A stretch of DNA of 22,857 bases, from positions 1 through 22,857 of the forward strand of contig VGRU01000035.1 of the NCBI GenBank assembly GCA_016875255.1, given 5' to 3'. This document shows, piece by piece, positions 16,581 to 22,857 of this stretch; position 1 is the first letter of the stretch, and every line of letters begins with the position of its first letter. A program made the position numbers and the translations under genes. Source of the DNA: Deltaproteobacteria bacterium. Lineage in GTDB: Bacteria; Desulfobacterota; BSN033; UBA1163. A model generated the notes under the pieces. That model was not told where the DNA came from. It did not search any database and saw nothing but the letters and a program-made list of their open reading frames with translations.

Positions 16581-19500
16581 TATGAAAGTTCTTCCCTCTT
16601 CTCCTCTAATAATTCCGTATCGAGACAGAGGCTCTGCAGTTCCTTTACCAGAACATTGAAGGACTCCGGAAGTCCGGATTCCAGCGTATGCTCCCCCTTC
16701 ACGATGGCTTCGTAGACACGTGTTCTTCCGGCCACATCGTCCGATTTCACCGTCAGAAATTCCTGAAGGGAATGGGCTGCGCCATAGGCCTCCAGGGCCC
16801 AGACCTCCATCTCCCCTAACCGCTGGCCTCCGAATTGAGCCTTTCCTCCCAACGGCTGCTGGGTCACCAGAGAATAGGGTCCGATCGAACGGGCATGGAT
16901 CTTCTCGTCCACCAGATGATGCAACTTAAGCAGATACATGTAGCCCACGGTTACCTTGTGGTGAAAGGGATCGCCCGTCCTCCCATCGTAAAGGATGGTC
17001 TGGCCGCTCACTGGAAGCCCTGCCTTATCCAGATGTTCCTTGATCTCCTCCTCGGAGGCCCCATCAAAAACCGGGACGGAAATGTAAACCCCCTTGCCCA
17101 ATGTCCGGGCCAGCTCCGTCACCTCTTCATCCGTCGCCTGTTCCAGATATTCATTCACCTCTTTTGAGGAGTAGATTTCTTTAATTCTCCGCCGGAGGAT
17201 TTTGGGGTTATAACTCTTCTCAAGATATTCAGCGATCCTCCAGCCCAACCCCTTAGCGGCCCAGCCGAGGTGGGTCTCCAGGATCTGCCCCACATTCATT
17301 CGTGAAGGGACGCCCAGTGGATTAAGAATGACATCGACAGGGGTTCCGTCTTCCAGGTATGGCATATCCTCTTCGGGAAGGACGCGGGAAATGATCCCTT
17401 TGTTTCCATGGCGGCCGGACATCTTATCTCCCACCGACAATTTGCGTTTCATCGCCACATAGACCTTAACCGACTTGATCACACCCGGAGCCAGTTCATC
17501 TCCTCTTTTCAGTTTCGCTAACTTATCCGAAAACACTCCCTTGACCACATTGATCTGAAGTTCGGCATGATCGAGAAACTCATGGACTTCCTGGAGAACC
17601 CTCTTCCCTTCGATCACATCGATCTCCTTCAGGCGGTCAAAAGGAAGGGTGAAGAGATGATCTTCTCTGATCCGGTCCTTCGCCTCTAAAAAGATGCGGT
17701 TCTTCTTTTCATCGGCGATCCGATGAGCCGCTTTCTTATCGATCAGGTATTTTCCGATCTTCCGTCGTGTGCTGTTCTGGATGATACGGATCTCATCGGC
17801 CTGGTTCTTGAGCAATCTCGCCCTCTCCAGATCTTCGATGGCTTTCATTCTTTCATCCTTCTCCTGCCCCTTCCGGGAGAAGACCTTAGCATCGATGACA
17901 ATCCCTTCAATCCCATGCGGAACGCGCAGCGACGTATCCCTCACATCCCCTGCTTTTTCTCCAAAAATGGCCCTGAGAAGTTTCTCCTCCGGAGAGAGCT
18001 GGGTCTCTCCTTTGGGCGTCACCTTCCCGACCAGAATATCGCCGGGTTTGACCTCTGCGCCGATCCGGACAATGCCGCTCTCATCCAGATCTTTTAAGGC
18101 TTCCTCCCCCACATTAGGAATATCGCAGGTAATCTCTTCCTTCCCCAACTTCGTATCCCGGGCCATACACTCCTGCTCTTCAATGTGGATAGAGGTATAA
18201 GTATCTTCCTTCAACAGCCTCTCGCTGATGAGGATTGAATCCTCAAAATTAAACCCTCCCCAGGGCATAAAGGCGACCAGGACATTCTGGCCAAGAGCCA
18301 GTTCTCCCATATCCGTAGCCGGCCCGTCGGCGATCACTTCTCCTTTTTTAACCTGCTCGCCCACACGGATAATCGGCCTTTGATTAATGCACGTGTTCTG
18401 GTTCGACCGTTTGTATTTGATCAGGGTGTAGATGTCCACTCCTGAATCATTCACTTTCTGGCCGTCTTCATCGGCGCGAATCACGATTCGTGAGGCATCG
18501 ACGTCTTCAACGACCCCATCCCGTTTTGAAACGATGGCGACTCCGGAGTCTCTCGCCACAATCCCCTCCATTCCGGTCCCGATCAAAGGGGCGTCGGTTT
18601 TCAGAAGGGGAACGGCCTGACGCTGCATATTCGATCCCATCAGGGCCCGGTTGGCATCGTCGTTCTCCAGGAAGGGAATGAGAGAGGTGCCAACGCTCAC
18701 CAATTGTTTGGGTGAGACGTCCATATAGCGAATCTCTTCCGGTCTGACCATTACAAACTCCCCTCCCCGTCGGGCGGAGACAAAGGGAACAGTAAACCTT
18801 CCCTCACGATCAAGAGGGGCATTGGCCTGCGCAATCGCAGGTTTCTGTCCATCGATCTCTCCCTCTTCATCAAGGGCAAAGAGGTGCCGGATATGGTTGG
18901 TCACCTTCCCGCTGACCACTTCCCGGTAAGGCGTTTCGATAAAGCCATAATCGTTGACGCGGGCATAAGTGCTGAGAGAGGTGATCAGGCCGATATTAGG
19001 ACCCTCCGGGGTTTCAATGGGACAGATCCGTCCGTAATGGGTGGGATGGACGTCCCTTACCTCAAACCCCGCCCTTTCACGCGTGAGTCCTCCCGGACCC
19101 AGGGCGGAAAGCCTTCGTTTATGAGTAATTTCGGACAGCGGATTGGTCTGATCCATGAACTGAGAGAGCTGACTCGAACCGAAAAACTCTTTGATCACTG
19201 CGGAGAGGGGCTTGGAGTTAATCAGGTCATGGGGCATCAATGTCTCGATGTCCTGAAGGCTCATCCGTTCTTTGATCGCCCTCTCAATCCTCACCAGTCC
19301 GATATGATACTGATTTTCGAGCAATTCCCCGACCGTTCTCACGCGACGGTTTCCCAGATGGTCGATATCGTCCACCGAACCCTGGCCGTCCTTCAAGCGG
19401 ATCAGGTATCTCACCACCTCCAGGACATCCCGTCTCCTCAACGTCGTTTTCTCGTCTTCAAAAATCTTCCGGATCCGTCCCCGGACATCCTCGGTGAGGG

Positions 19501-21043
19501 TCCCTTCCTTCAGGGACGGCATCATTCCGATCGGATGGAGGATCTTCCCGGCTCGCTGAATCTCATCAACCATCTCCGGAGTGGCGATCGCTTCGTCAAA
19601 ATCGAGCCAACCTTCCAGAACCCGGGCGATCAGCTCCTTGCCTCCGGCGTAAGTCGCTCCGGCGTCCAGGGCTTCCTTCTTCCATTTCTCCGTGAAGACC
19701 AATATTCTGGGAGTATTTCCCTTTAACCCGATCTTGTGGTTCAGTTTCATCCTACCCACTTTGGAAAGATCGTATCGTTCCTGATTGAAGAAGAGATTGT
19801 GAAAGAGATTGATCGCTGTCTCAATGGTGGGCGGATCGCCGGGCCGAAGCCTTTTGTAAATATCGATGAGGGCCCGTTCAGCTTCCTTCTCCCTGATCGA
19901 TTTCCCCGGTTCGTCTCTGTTTAATTTCTCTTTCTCCTCCCGGCTCAGCTCGATCTTATCGATGACCATCGTATCCCGTAAGGAGGAGCTCACGTTGATG
20001 TTGTCGATGAAGAGGATTTCAAACCCTTCGACCTTCCGCTCCTTCACCTGGTCGAGAAACTTTTCGGTCACTTCTTCATTATACTCGGCGATCACCTCGC
20101 CGGTCTCCGGATCGACGACATCCCTCGCAAGGTATCTTCCCAGCAGATCCTGCGGTTCCACCGGAATGGCGGTGATCTTCGTCATCTCCAGCCGCTTATA
20201 GGACTCTTCGGTGATCCGCCGGTGCTTCTTCAGGATCACTTTTTGGGTCTCCGGATCAAGAATATCGAGGGTCGCCTTCTGTCCGACGAGGACATCTTTT
20301 GACACCTCTTTGGAAAACTTTCCCTTCCGGAAGAGAATCTTTTCTTTGCGATAGAAGTAGTCCAACAGTTCCTGACCGGTATATTTCAGTGACCGGAGGA
20401 AAACGGTGACCGGAATCTTTCGTCGCCGGTCGATCCGGACATAGAGGAGATCCTTCTGGTCAAACTCGAAATCGATCCATGACCCCCGATAGGGAATGAT
20501 GCGGGCATAGTAGAGGACCTTCCCGCCTGAATGGGGTTTGGCCTGATCCTGGTCGAAGAAGACTCCGGGGGAGCGGTGGAGCTGGCTCACGATCACCCGT
20601 TCCGTCCCGTTGATAATAAAAGTTCCGTTATCCGTCATCAAAGGGATTTCACCGAAATAGACCTCCTGCTCCTTTACCGCCTTGATGCTCTTGGCTTTCG
20701 TCTCCTCATTCACATCCCAGACGACCAGGCGAACGGTCACTTTGATGGGAGCGGCATAGGTCATCCCCCTCAGGAGGCACTCCTCCATATCATATTTGGG
20801 CTCGGTGAATCGGTAGCTTACAAATTCGAGGGAGGCGGTTTCATAGAAATCTTTGATCGGGAAAACCGTTTTAAAGACTCCCTGAAGCCCGACAGGCTCC
20901 CGGTTTTCAGGATCCACATCGGCTTGGAGGAATTTTTCGTAAGATCTTTTCTGAACATCGATCAGATTGGAGATTTCCAGAACTTCCTTGATCTTCGAAA
21001 AATTCTTGCGATACCGGCGATAGACGGGAACAATGCTGGCCAT
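16580..21043 (-). CDS. rpoB: RNA polymerase beta subunit RpoB with a ribosomal-protein-L1-like insertion
   Basis: The 1487-residue second-largest RNA polymerase subunit, about 145 residues longer than E. coli RpoB. AAGGAG precedes the ATG. N-terminal landmarks are normal ([22 protein letters not shown]). The rifampicin pocket ([11 protein letters not shown], about 624-632) is wild type: D631, H641 and S646 correspond to E. coli D516, H526 and S531, so rifampicin sensitivity is expected. The active-site segments [12 protein letters not shown] and [11 protein letters not shown] are present. Between [10 protein letters not shown] and the normal continuation [10 protein letters not shown] lies an in-frame insert of about 94 residues resembling domain II of ribosomal protein L1 (see separate entry). 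The stop codon lies inside palindrome B2. Confidence 0.98.
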   Translation of the reverse strand: MASIVPVYRRYRKNFSKIKEVLEISNLIDVQKRSYEKFLQADVDPENREPVGLQGVFKTVFPIKDFYETASLEFVSYRFTEPKYDMEECLLRGMTYAAPIKVTVRLVVWDVNEETKAKSIKAVKEQEVYFGEIPLMTDNGTFIINGTERVIVSQLHRSPGVFFDQDQAKPHSGGKVLYYARIIPYRGSWIDFEFDQKDLLYVRIDRRRKIPVTVFLRSLKYTGQELLDYFYRKEKILFRKGKFSKEVSKDVLVGQKATLDILDPETQKVILKKHRRITEESYKRLEMTKITAIPVEPQDLLGRYLARDVVDPETGEVIAEYNEEVTEKFLDQVKERKVEGFEILFIDNINVSSSLRDTMVIDKIELSREEKEKLNRDEPGKSIREKEAERALIDIYKRLRPGDPPTIETAINLFHNLFFNQERYDLSKVGRMKLNHKIGLKGNTPRILVFTEKWKKEALDAGATYAGGKELIARVLEGWLDFDEAIATPEMVDEIQRAGKILHPIGMMPSLKEGTLTEDVRGRIRKIFEDEKTTLRRRDVLEVVRYLIRLKDGQGSVDDIDHLGNRRVRTVGELLENQYHIGLVRIERAIKERMSLQDIETLMPHDLINSKPLSAVIKEFFGSSQLSQFMDQTNPLSEITHKRRLSALGPGGLTRERAGFEVRDVHPTHYGRICPIETPEGPNIGLITSLSTYARVNDYGFIETPYREVVSGKVTNHIRHLFALDEEGEIDGQKPAIAQANAPLDREGRFTVPFVSARRGGEFVMVRPEEIRYMDVSPKQLVSVGTSLIPFLENDDANRALMGSNMQRQAVPLLKTDAPLIGTGMEGIVARDSGVAIVSKRDGVVEDVDASRIVIRADEDGQKVNDSGVDIYTLIKYKRSNQNTCINQRPIIRVGEQVKKGEVIADGPATDMGELALGQNVLVAFMPWGGFNFEDSILISERLLKEDTYTSIHIEEQECMARDTKLGKEEITCDIPNVGEEALKDLDESGIVRIGAEVKPGDILVGKVTPKGETQLSPEEKLLRAIFGEKAGDVRDTSLRVPHGIEGIVIDAKVFSRKGQEKDERMKAIEDLERARLLKNQADEIRIIQNSTRRKIGKYLIDKKAAHRIADEKKNRIFLEAKDRIREDHLFTLPFDRLKEIDVIEGKRVLQEVHEFLDHAELQINVVKGVFSDKLAKLKRGDELAPGVIKSVKVYVAMKRKLSVGDKMSGRHGNKGIISRVLPEEDMPYLEDGTPVDVILNPLGVPSRMNVGQILETHLGWAAKGLGWRIAEYLEKSYNPKILRRRIKEIYSSKEVNEYLEQATDEEVTELARTLGKGVYISVPVFDGASEEEIKEHLDKAGLPVSGQTILYDGRTGDPFHHKVTVGYMYLLKLHHLVDEKIHARSIGPYSLVTQQPLGGKAQFGGQRLGEMEVWALEAYGAAHSLQEFLTVKSDDVAGRTRVYEAIVKGEHTLESGLPESFNVLVKELQSLCLDTELLEEKREELS
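19442..19723 (-). other. L1-domain-II-like insertion within RpoB (residues about 441-534)
   Basis: An in-frame segment absent from E. coli RpoB, where the equivalent place is a short linker at about residues 410-418 of the lobe. It reads like domain II of ribosomal protein L1, in the right order and at full domain length: R446-I-L-V-F-T opening strand, [12 protein letters not shown] (461-472), [14 protein letters not shown] (478-491), [11 protein letters not shown] (499-509), K-E-G-T-L-T-E-D-V (512-520). The L1 counterparts are R-V-x-V-F, A-G-A-x-x-V-G-x-x-x-L, W-L-D-F-D-V-x-I-A-T-P-D-M, G-x-x-L-G-P-R-G-L-M-P and K-x-G-T-V-T-x-x-V. By eye about one third of positions match E. coli L1. Domain I of L1, the part that binds 23S rRNA, is not included. 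Function in RNA polymerase is unknown. Confidence 0.85.
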
Positions 21044-21166
21044 ATGGACTCCTTCCTCAAATAAAAAGTCCCCTCCCTTTCGGACTTCTTAACCTATACG
21101 GCTCTGTCCTTCCGGGAAGAGACAATGATGTCCCACAATAAACTTTTTCGTAAATCCATTACTCCA

Positions 21167-21239
21167 GTCATATAGTCGCCAGTCGAATAGTCAATTAGTC
21201 AAATGACTATAAAACTATAAGACTATGAGACTATATGAC
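21167..21239. repeat. Palindromic octamer-unit repeat (family C) in the rplL-rpoB spacer
   Basis: Two arms, 21167-21200 and 21205-21239, around an AAAT loop. The outer 11 bp (GTCATATAGTC) match exactly and the rest imperfectly. Both arms consist of 8-nt units with a constant AGTC: in the transcribed direction AGTCTCAT, AGTCTTAT, AGTTTTAT, then on the return arm GACTAATT, GACTATTC. The element begins 8 bp after the rplL stop. The remaining spacer (21044-21166) shows only the rpoB ribosome-binding site. Confidence 0.8.
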
Positions 21240-21247
21240 ACTTTGAC

Positions 21248-21637
21248 TTATTTTACTTCGACCGTTCCGCCGCCTTCTTCTAACTTCTTCTTCATCGTTG
21301 CGGCTTCTTCTTTGGTGACGCCCTCTTTAACGGGTTTCGGAATGCCTTCGACCAGATCTTTGGCCTCTTTCAGCCCTAATCCGGTCAACTCTCTCACCAC
21401 CTTGATAACCTGAATCTTCTTGTCGCCAAAACCGGTCAGAATCACATCAAATTCCGTCTTTTCTTCTTTGGGAGCTGCTTCCGCTCCCGCGCCTGCTCCG
21501 GCTGCCGGAAAAGCCGCCACGGCCATTGGGGCAGCCGCCTTGACTCCTAACTTCTCCTCAAGGACCTTCACCAGGTCCCTGGCTTCCAGCAAGGTGAGAG
21601 TGCTGATCTCTTCTGCAATTTTTTGAATATCCGCCAT
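21248..21637 (-). CDS. rplL: Ribosomal protein L7/L12 (bL12)
   Basis: The 129-residue stalk protein that recruits translation GTPases. The N-terminal dimerisation domain ([19 protein letters not shown]) is followed by the Ala/Gly/Pro hinge (about 35-58). The C-terminal factor-binding domain has [21 protein letters not shown] and [12 protein letters not shown]. Length is typical. An AGGAGG lies upstream of the ATG. It follows rplJ after a 117-bp spacer holding palindrome B3 and is followed by palindrome C, so it is flanked by hairpins on both sides. Confidence 0.98.
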   Translation of the reverse strand: MADIQKIAEEISTLTLLEARDLVKVLEEKLGVKAAAPMAVAAFPAAGAGAGAEAAPKEEKTEFDVILTGFGDKKIQVIKVVRELTGLGLKEAKDLVEGIPKPVKEGVTKEEAATMKKKLEEGGGTVEVK

Positions 21638-21664
21638 TGAAAAATCCTCCTGTCTGTATAATTA

Positions 21665-21764
21665 GAGTGTCGAACGTAGAAAGTAGAGAGTAGTTTATAA
21701 AAAAATCCCTCATCTACCTTCCACTTTCTACCCTCTACCTTCCATGTTCGACTTTCAACTTTCC
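21665..21764. repeat. Palindromic heptamer-unit repeat, family B copy 3 (rplJ-rplL spacer)
   Basis: Arms 21669-21693 and 21728-21752 pair at 21 of 25 positions with only transition differences. In the transcribed direction the first arm reads as 7-nt units GTTGAAA, GTCGAAC, ATGGAAG, GTAGAGG, GTAGAAA, GTGGAAG, GTAGATG. The first unit contains the TGA stop codon of rplJ. The loop includes a run of T followed by ATAAA. Confidence 0.82.
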
Positions 21765-22282
21765 GATTCAGCCAGTTGATCGGCCCGTGCCTTAACAACA
21801 CCGACCACCTGCTGAAGGCTTCCCTGAAGGACTCCTGCCAGTTCCTGTGCCGGAACCTGTATTCCTCCAAGGATCTGGGCCAGCAAAATCTCCCGGGAGG
21901 GCATTGTAGCTAAAGCCTTAATCTCTTCAGGCGGGATCACCCTCCCCTGAATCAGACCGATCTTGATCTCAAGTTTAGGCTGTGTTTTAACAAACTCCGA
22001 TAAAATCTTTGCCAGAGAAACCGGGTCGCCATAGGAAATGGCGATCGCTGTCGGCCCCTTGAAATAATCGTTCAGTTTCTCCAGATCCGTCCCTTTGGCC
22101 GCAAGCTTCATCATCGTATTCTTCACGACATGATAGGAGATCTTCTCCTCCCTAAAACGCCGCCTCAGGGTGTTGATCTGCTCCACATTCAAGCCGCGGT
22201 AATGGGTCAGGACCGCGGATTGAAATCCCTCCATCTTCTTTGAAAAACCGGTTACGGCCTGTCTCTTCTCACTTCGGTTCAA
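21755..22282 (-). CDS. rplJ: Ribosomal protein L10 (uL10)
   Basis: The 175-residue base of the L7/L12 stalk. The start is taken as TTG at 22282-22280: GAGGAGGTGG lies just upstream (22298-22289) and the protein then begins M-N-R-S-E-K-R-Q-A-V, the usual L10 N-terminus. The ATG-initiated frame from 22309 would add nine residues and place the Shine-Dalgarno inside the gene. Conserved segments are H-Y-R-G-L-N-V-E-Q-I-N-T-L-R-R, V-V-K-N-T-M-M-K-L-A and K-G-P-T-A-I-A-I. The last codons (S-E-S then TGA) run into the heptamer array B3. The 283-bp spacer to rplA holds repeat A2 and a short GTGCAA/TTGCAC hairpin (22336-22349). An L10-type autoregulatory leader would be expected there, but I cannot recognise one with confidence. 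Confidence 0.96.
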   Translation of the reverse strand: MNRSEKRQAVTGFSKKMEGFQSAVLTHYRGLNVEQINTLRRRFREEKISYHVVKNTMMKLAAKGTDLEKLNDYFKGPTAIAISYGDPVSLAKILSEFVKTQPKLEIKIGLIQGRVIPPEEIKALATMPSREILLAQILGGIQVPAQELAGVLQGSLQQVVGVVKARADQLAESES

Positions 22283-22288
22283 CGGATT

Positions 22289-22298
22289 CCACCTCCTC
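22289..22298 (-). promoter_or_regulatory. Ribosome-binding site deciding the TTG start of rplJ
   Basis: GAGGAGGTGG on the minus strand, with the AGGAGG core nine nt from the TTG at 22282. It supports the shorter, family-like N-terminus. Confidence 0.8.
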
Positions 22299-22376
22299 GA
22301 TGAGGTCATGTTAAGTGTCTAATCAATGAAATTGTGTGCAAAATTGCACCAAAATTTTTTAAATCGAGTGGATTTT

Positions 22377-22520
22377 AAATCCGAAGCACGAAATCCGAAT
22401 TTCGAAACAATATCAAATAACCAATTTTTCCCGCCAAGGCGGGATTCAAAACGAAAAAAGTTTAAGAAATTTGAATTTTGAACATTCGAATTTGTTTCGG
22501 ATTTCGATATTCGAGTTTCG
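22377..22520. repeat. Palindromic heptamer-unit repeat, family A copy 2 (rplA-rplJ spacer)
   Basis: The first 21 nt are identical to 2581-2601. The left arm is built of CGAA-cored 7-nt units (ATCCGAA, GCACGAA, ATCCGAA, TTTCGAA). The right arm has the complementary TTCG units (TTCGGAT, TTCGATA, TTCGAGT, TTCGAAA). A perfect CCCGCC/GGCGGG hairpin with an AA spacer (22430-22443) sits in the middle. It begins about 45 bp after the rplA stop in the direction of transcription. Confidence 0.78.
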
Positions 22521-22565
22521 AAATTATTCCACTCCCAAAGCCTGTTCGGTTCCGGCTATGCCGAG

Positions 22566-22857
22566 TTAGGCTTTTAAAGCCCCTCTGATCTGGCTTGGAT
22601 CGATTTTAATCCCCGGCCCCATCGTTGTGGACAGGGCAATGCTTCGCAAATAGACTCCCTTGCTGGTGGGAGGTTTGGCGCGGAGAATCATATCCAGAAG
22701 GGTTTTGATATTTTCCAACAAACGATTCAGGCCGAAAGAAACCTTTCCCACGGGGACATGCACCACCCCTGCCTTCTCCACTTTAAACTCCACCTTCCCT
22801 GCCTTAATCTCTTTGATCGCCCTCTCCAGGTCAAAAGTGACGGTGCCCACCTTCGGA
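22566..22857 (-). CDS. rplA: Ribosomal protein L1 (uL1), C-terminal part (runs off the window)
   Basis: The last 96 codons of the L1 gene; the 5' end is outside the window. The readable part begins P-K-V-G-T-V-T-F-D, the end of domain II. It then gives the C-terminal half of the rRNA-binding domain [25 protein letters not shown] and [22 protein letters not shown]. The apparent GTG start at 22850 is an internal valine, not an initiator. Gene order (L1, L10, L12, RpoB, RpoC) is the common bacterial one. The intact C-terminus shows that the cell keeps a normal L1 in addition to the L1-like segment in RpoB. Confidence 0.95.
   Translation of the reverse strand, partial: PKVGTVTFDLERAIKEIKAGKVEFKVEKAGVVHVPVGKVSFGLNRLLENIKTLLDMILRAKPPTSKGVYLRSIALSTTMGPGIKIDPSQIRGALKA

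Noticed and set aside
19442..19723. L1-like segment of RpoB as an assembly or recombination artefact with rplA
   Set aside because: The segment is in frame at both ends, matches a whole domain, and has diverged from L1 and from the rplA part visible here (for example [10 protein letters not shown] against [10 protein letters not shown]). A chimeric join would give near identity.
18884..19726. 280-codon plus-strand open frame
   Set aside because: It is antisense to rpoB, covers highly conserved RpoB coding sequence, and its translation has no recognisable domain or ribosome-binding site. It is a shadow of the real gene.
22566..22850. GTG at 22850 as the start of a separate 94-codon gene
   Set aside because: The codons before it (P-K) continue the L1 sequence, so the GTG is an internal valine of rplA cut by the window edge.

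Overview
The window looks like a chromosomal segment of a Gram-negative, probably anaerobic bacterium. It carries a Tol-Pal envelope module with lipoproteins, two proteins of iron-sulfur redox type, GroES-GroEL and the ribosomal-protein/RNA-polymerase operon. Protein character (a LysR regulator resembling the selenium-metabolism-associated type, a DUF362 protein, NapH/NapG-like polyferredoxin, a lipoprotein form of CpoB) suggests Desulfobacterota (former Deltaproteobacteria). This is an inference from family resemblance, not a phylogeny.

Layout. Positions 1-3844 (minus strand): a secreted seven-bladed propeller protein, a Tat-exported DUF362 protein, a NapH-NapG-like membrane polyferredoxin whose start overlaps the DUF362 stop by ATGA, and the first 30 codons of DNA-3-methyladenine glycosylase I at the window edge. 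Positions 3960-6217 (plus): groES-groEL with a strong terminator and a possible 29-codon leader ORF. Positions 6281-11215 (plus): a palindromic intergenic element, a LysR regulator, then tolA-like, tolB, pal and cpoB without tolQ or tolR. Positions 11449-12213 (plus): an RHH antitoxin/MazF toxin pair with a near-consensus promoter, two palindromic operator candidates and its own terminator. Positions 12310-22857 (minus): terminator, rpoC, rpoB, rplL, rplJ and the 3' part of rplA, read in the order rplA-rplJ-rplL-rpoB-rpoC.

Main discovery. The RNA polymerase beta subunit is 1487 residues long. About 94 of the extra residues (roughly 441-534) form an insertion that reads as domain II of ribosomal protein L1. 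It sits in the lobe region where E. coli RpoB has only a short linker. Domain II of L1 is itself an inserted domain with adjacent termini, so it is well suited to being transplanted, and rplA lies two genes upstream in the same operon. The insert has diverged from L1, is fully in frame, and all checked catalytic and rifampicin-pocket residues around it are intact.

Second theme. Every codirectional spacer longer than about 90 bp, apart from the groES leader, carries an imperfect palindrome lying 3' of a gene. In three families the arms are made of degenerate 7- or 8-nt units with a constant core. In rplJ and rpoB the array runs into the stop codon itself. The operon spacers rplA-rplJ, rplJ-rplL, rplL-rpoB and rpoB-rpoC each carry one.

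No tRNA, rRNA, CRISPR array, transposase gene or phage gene was seen.
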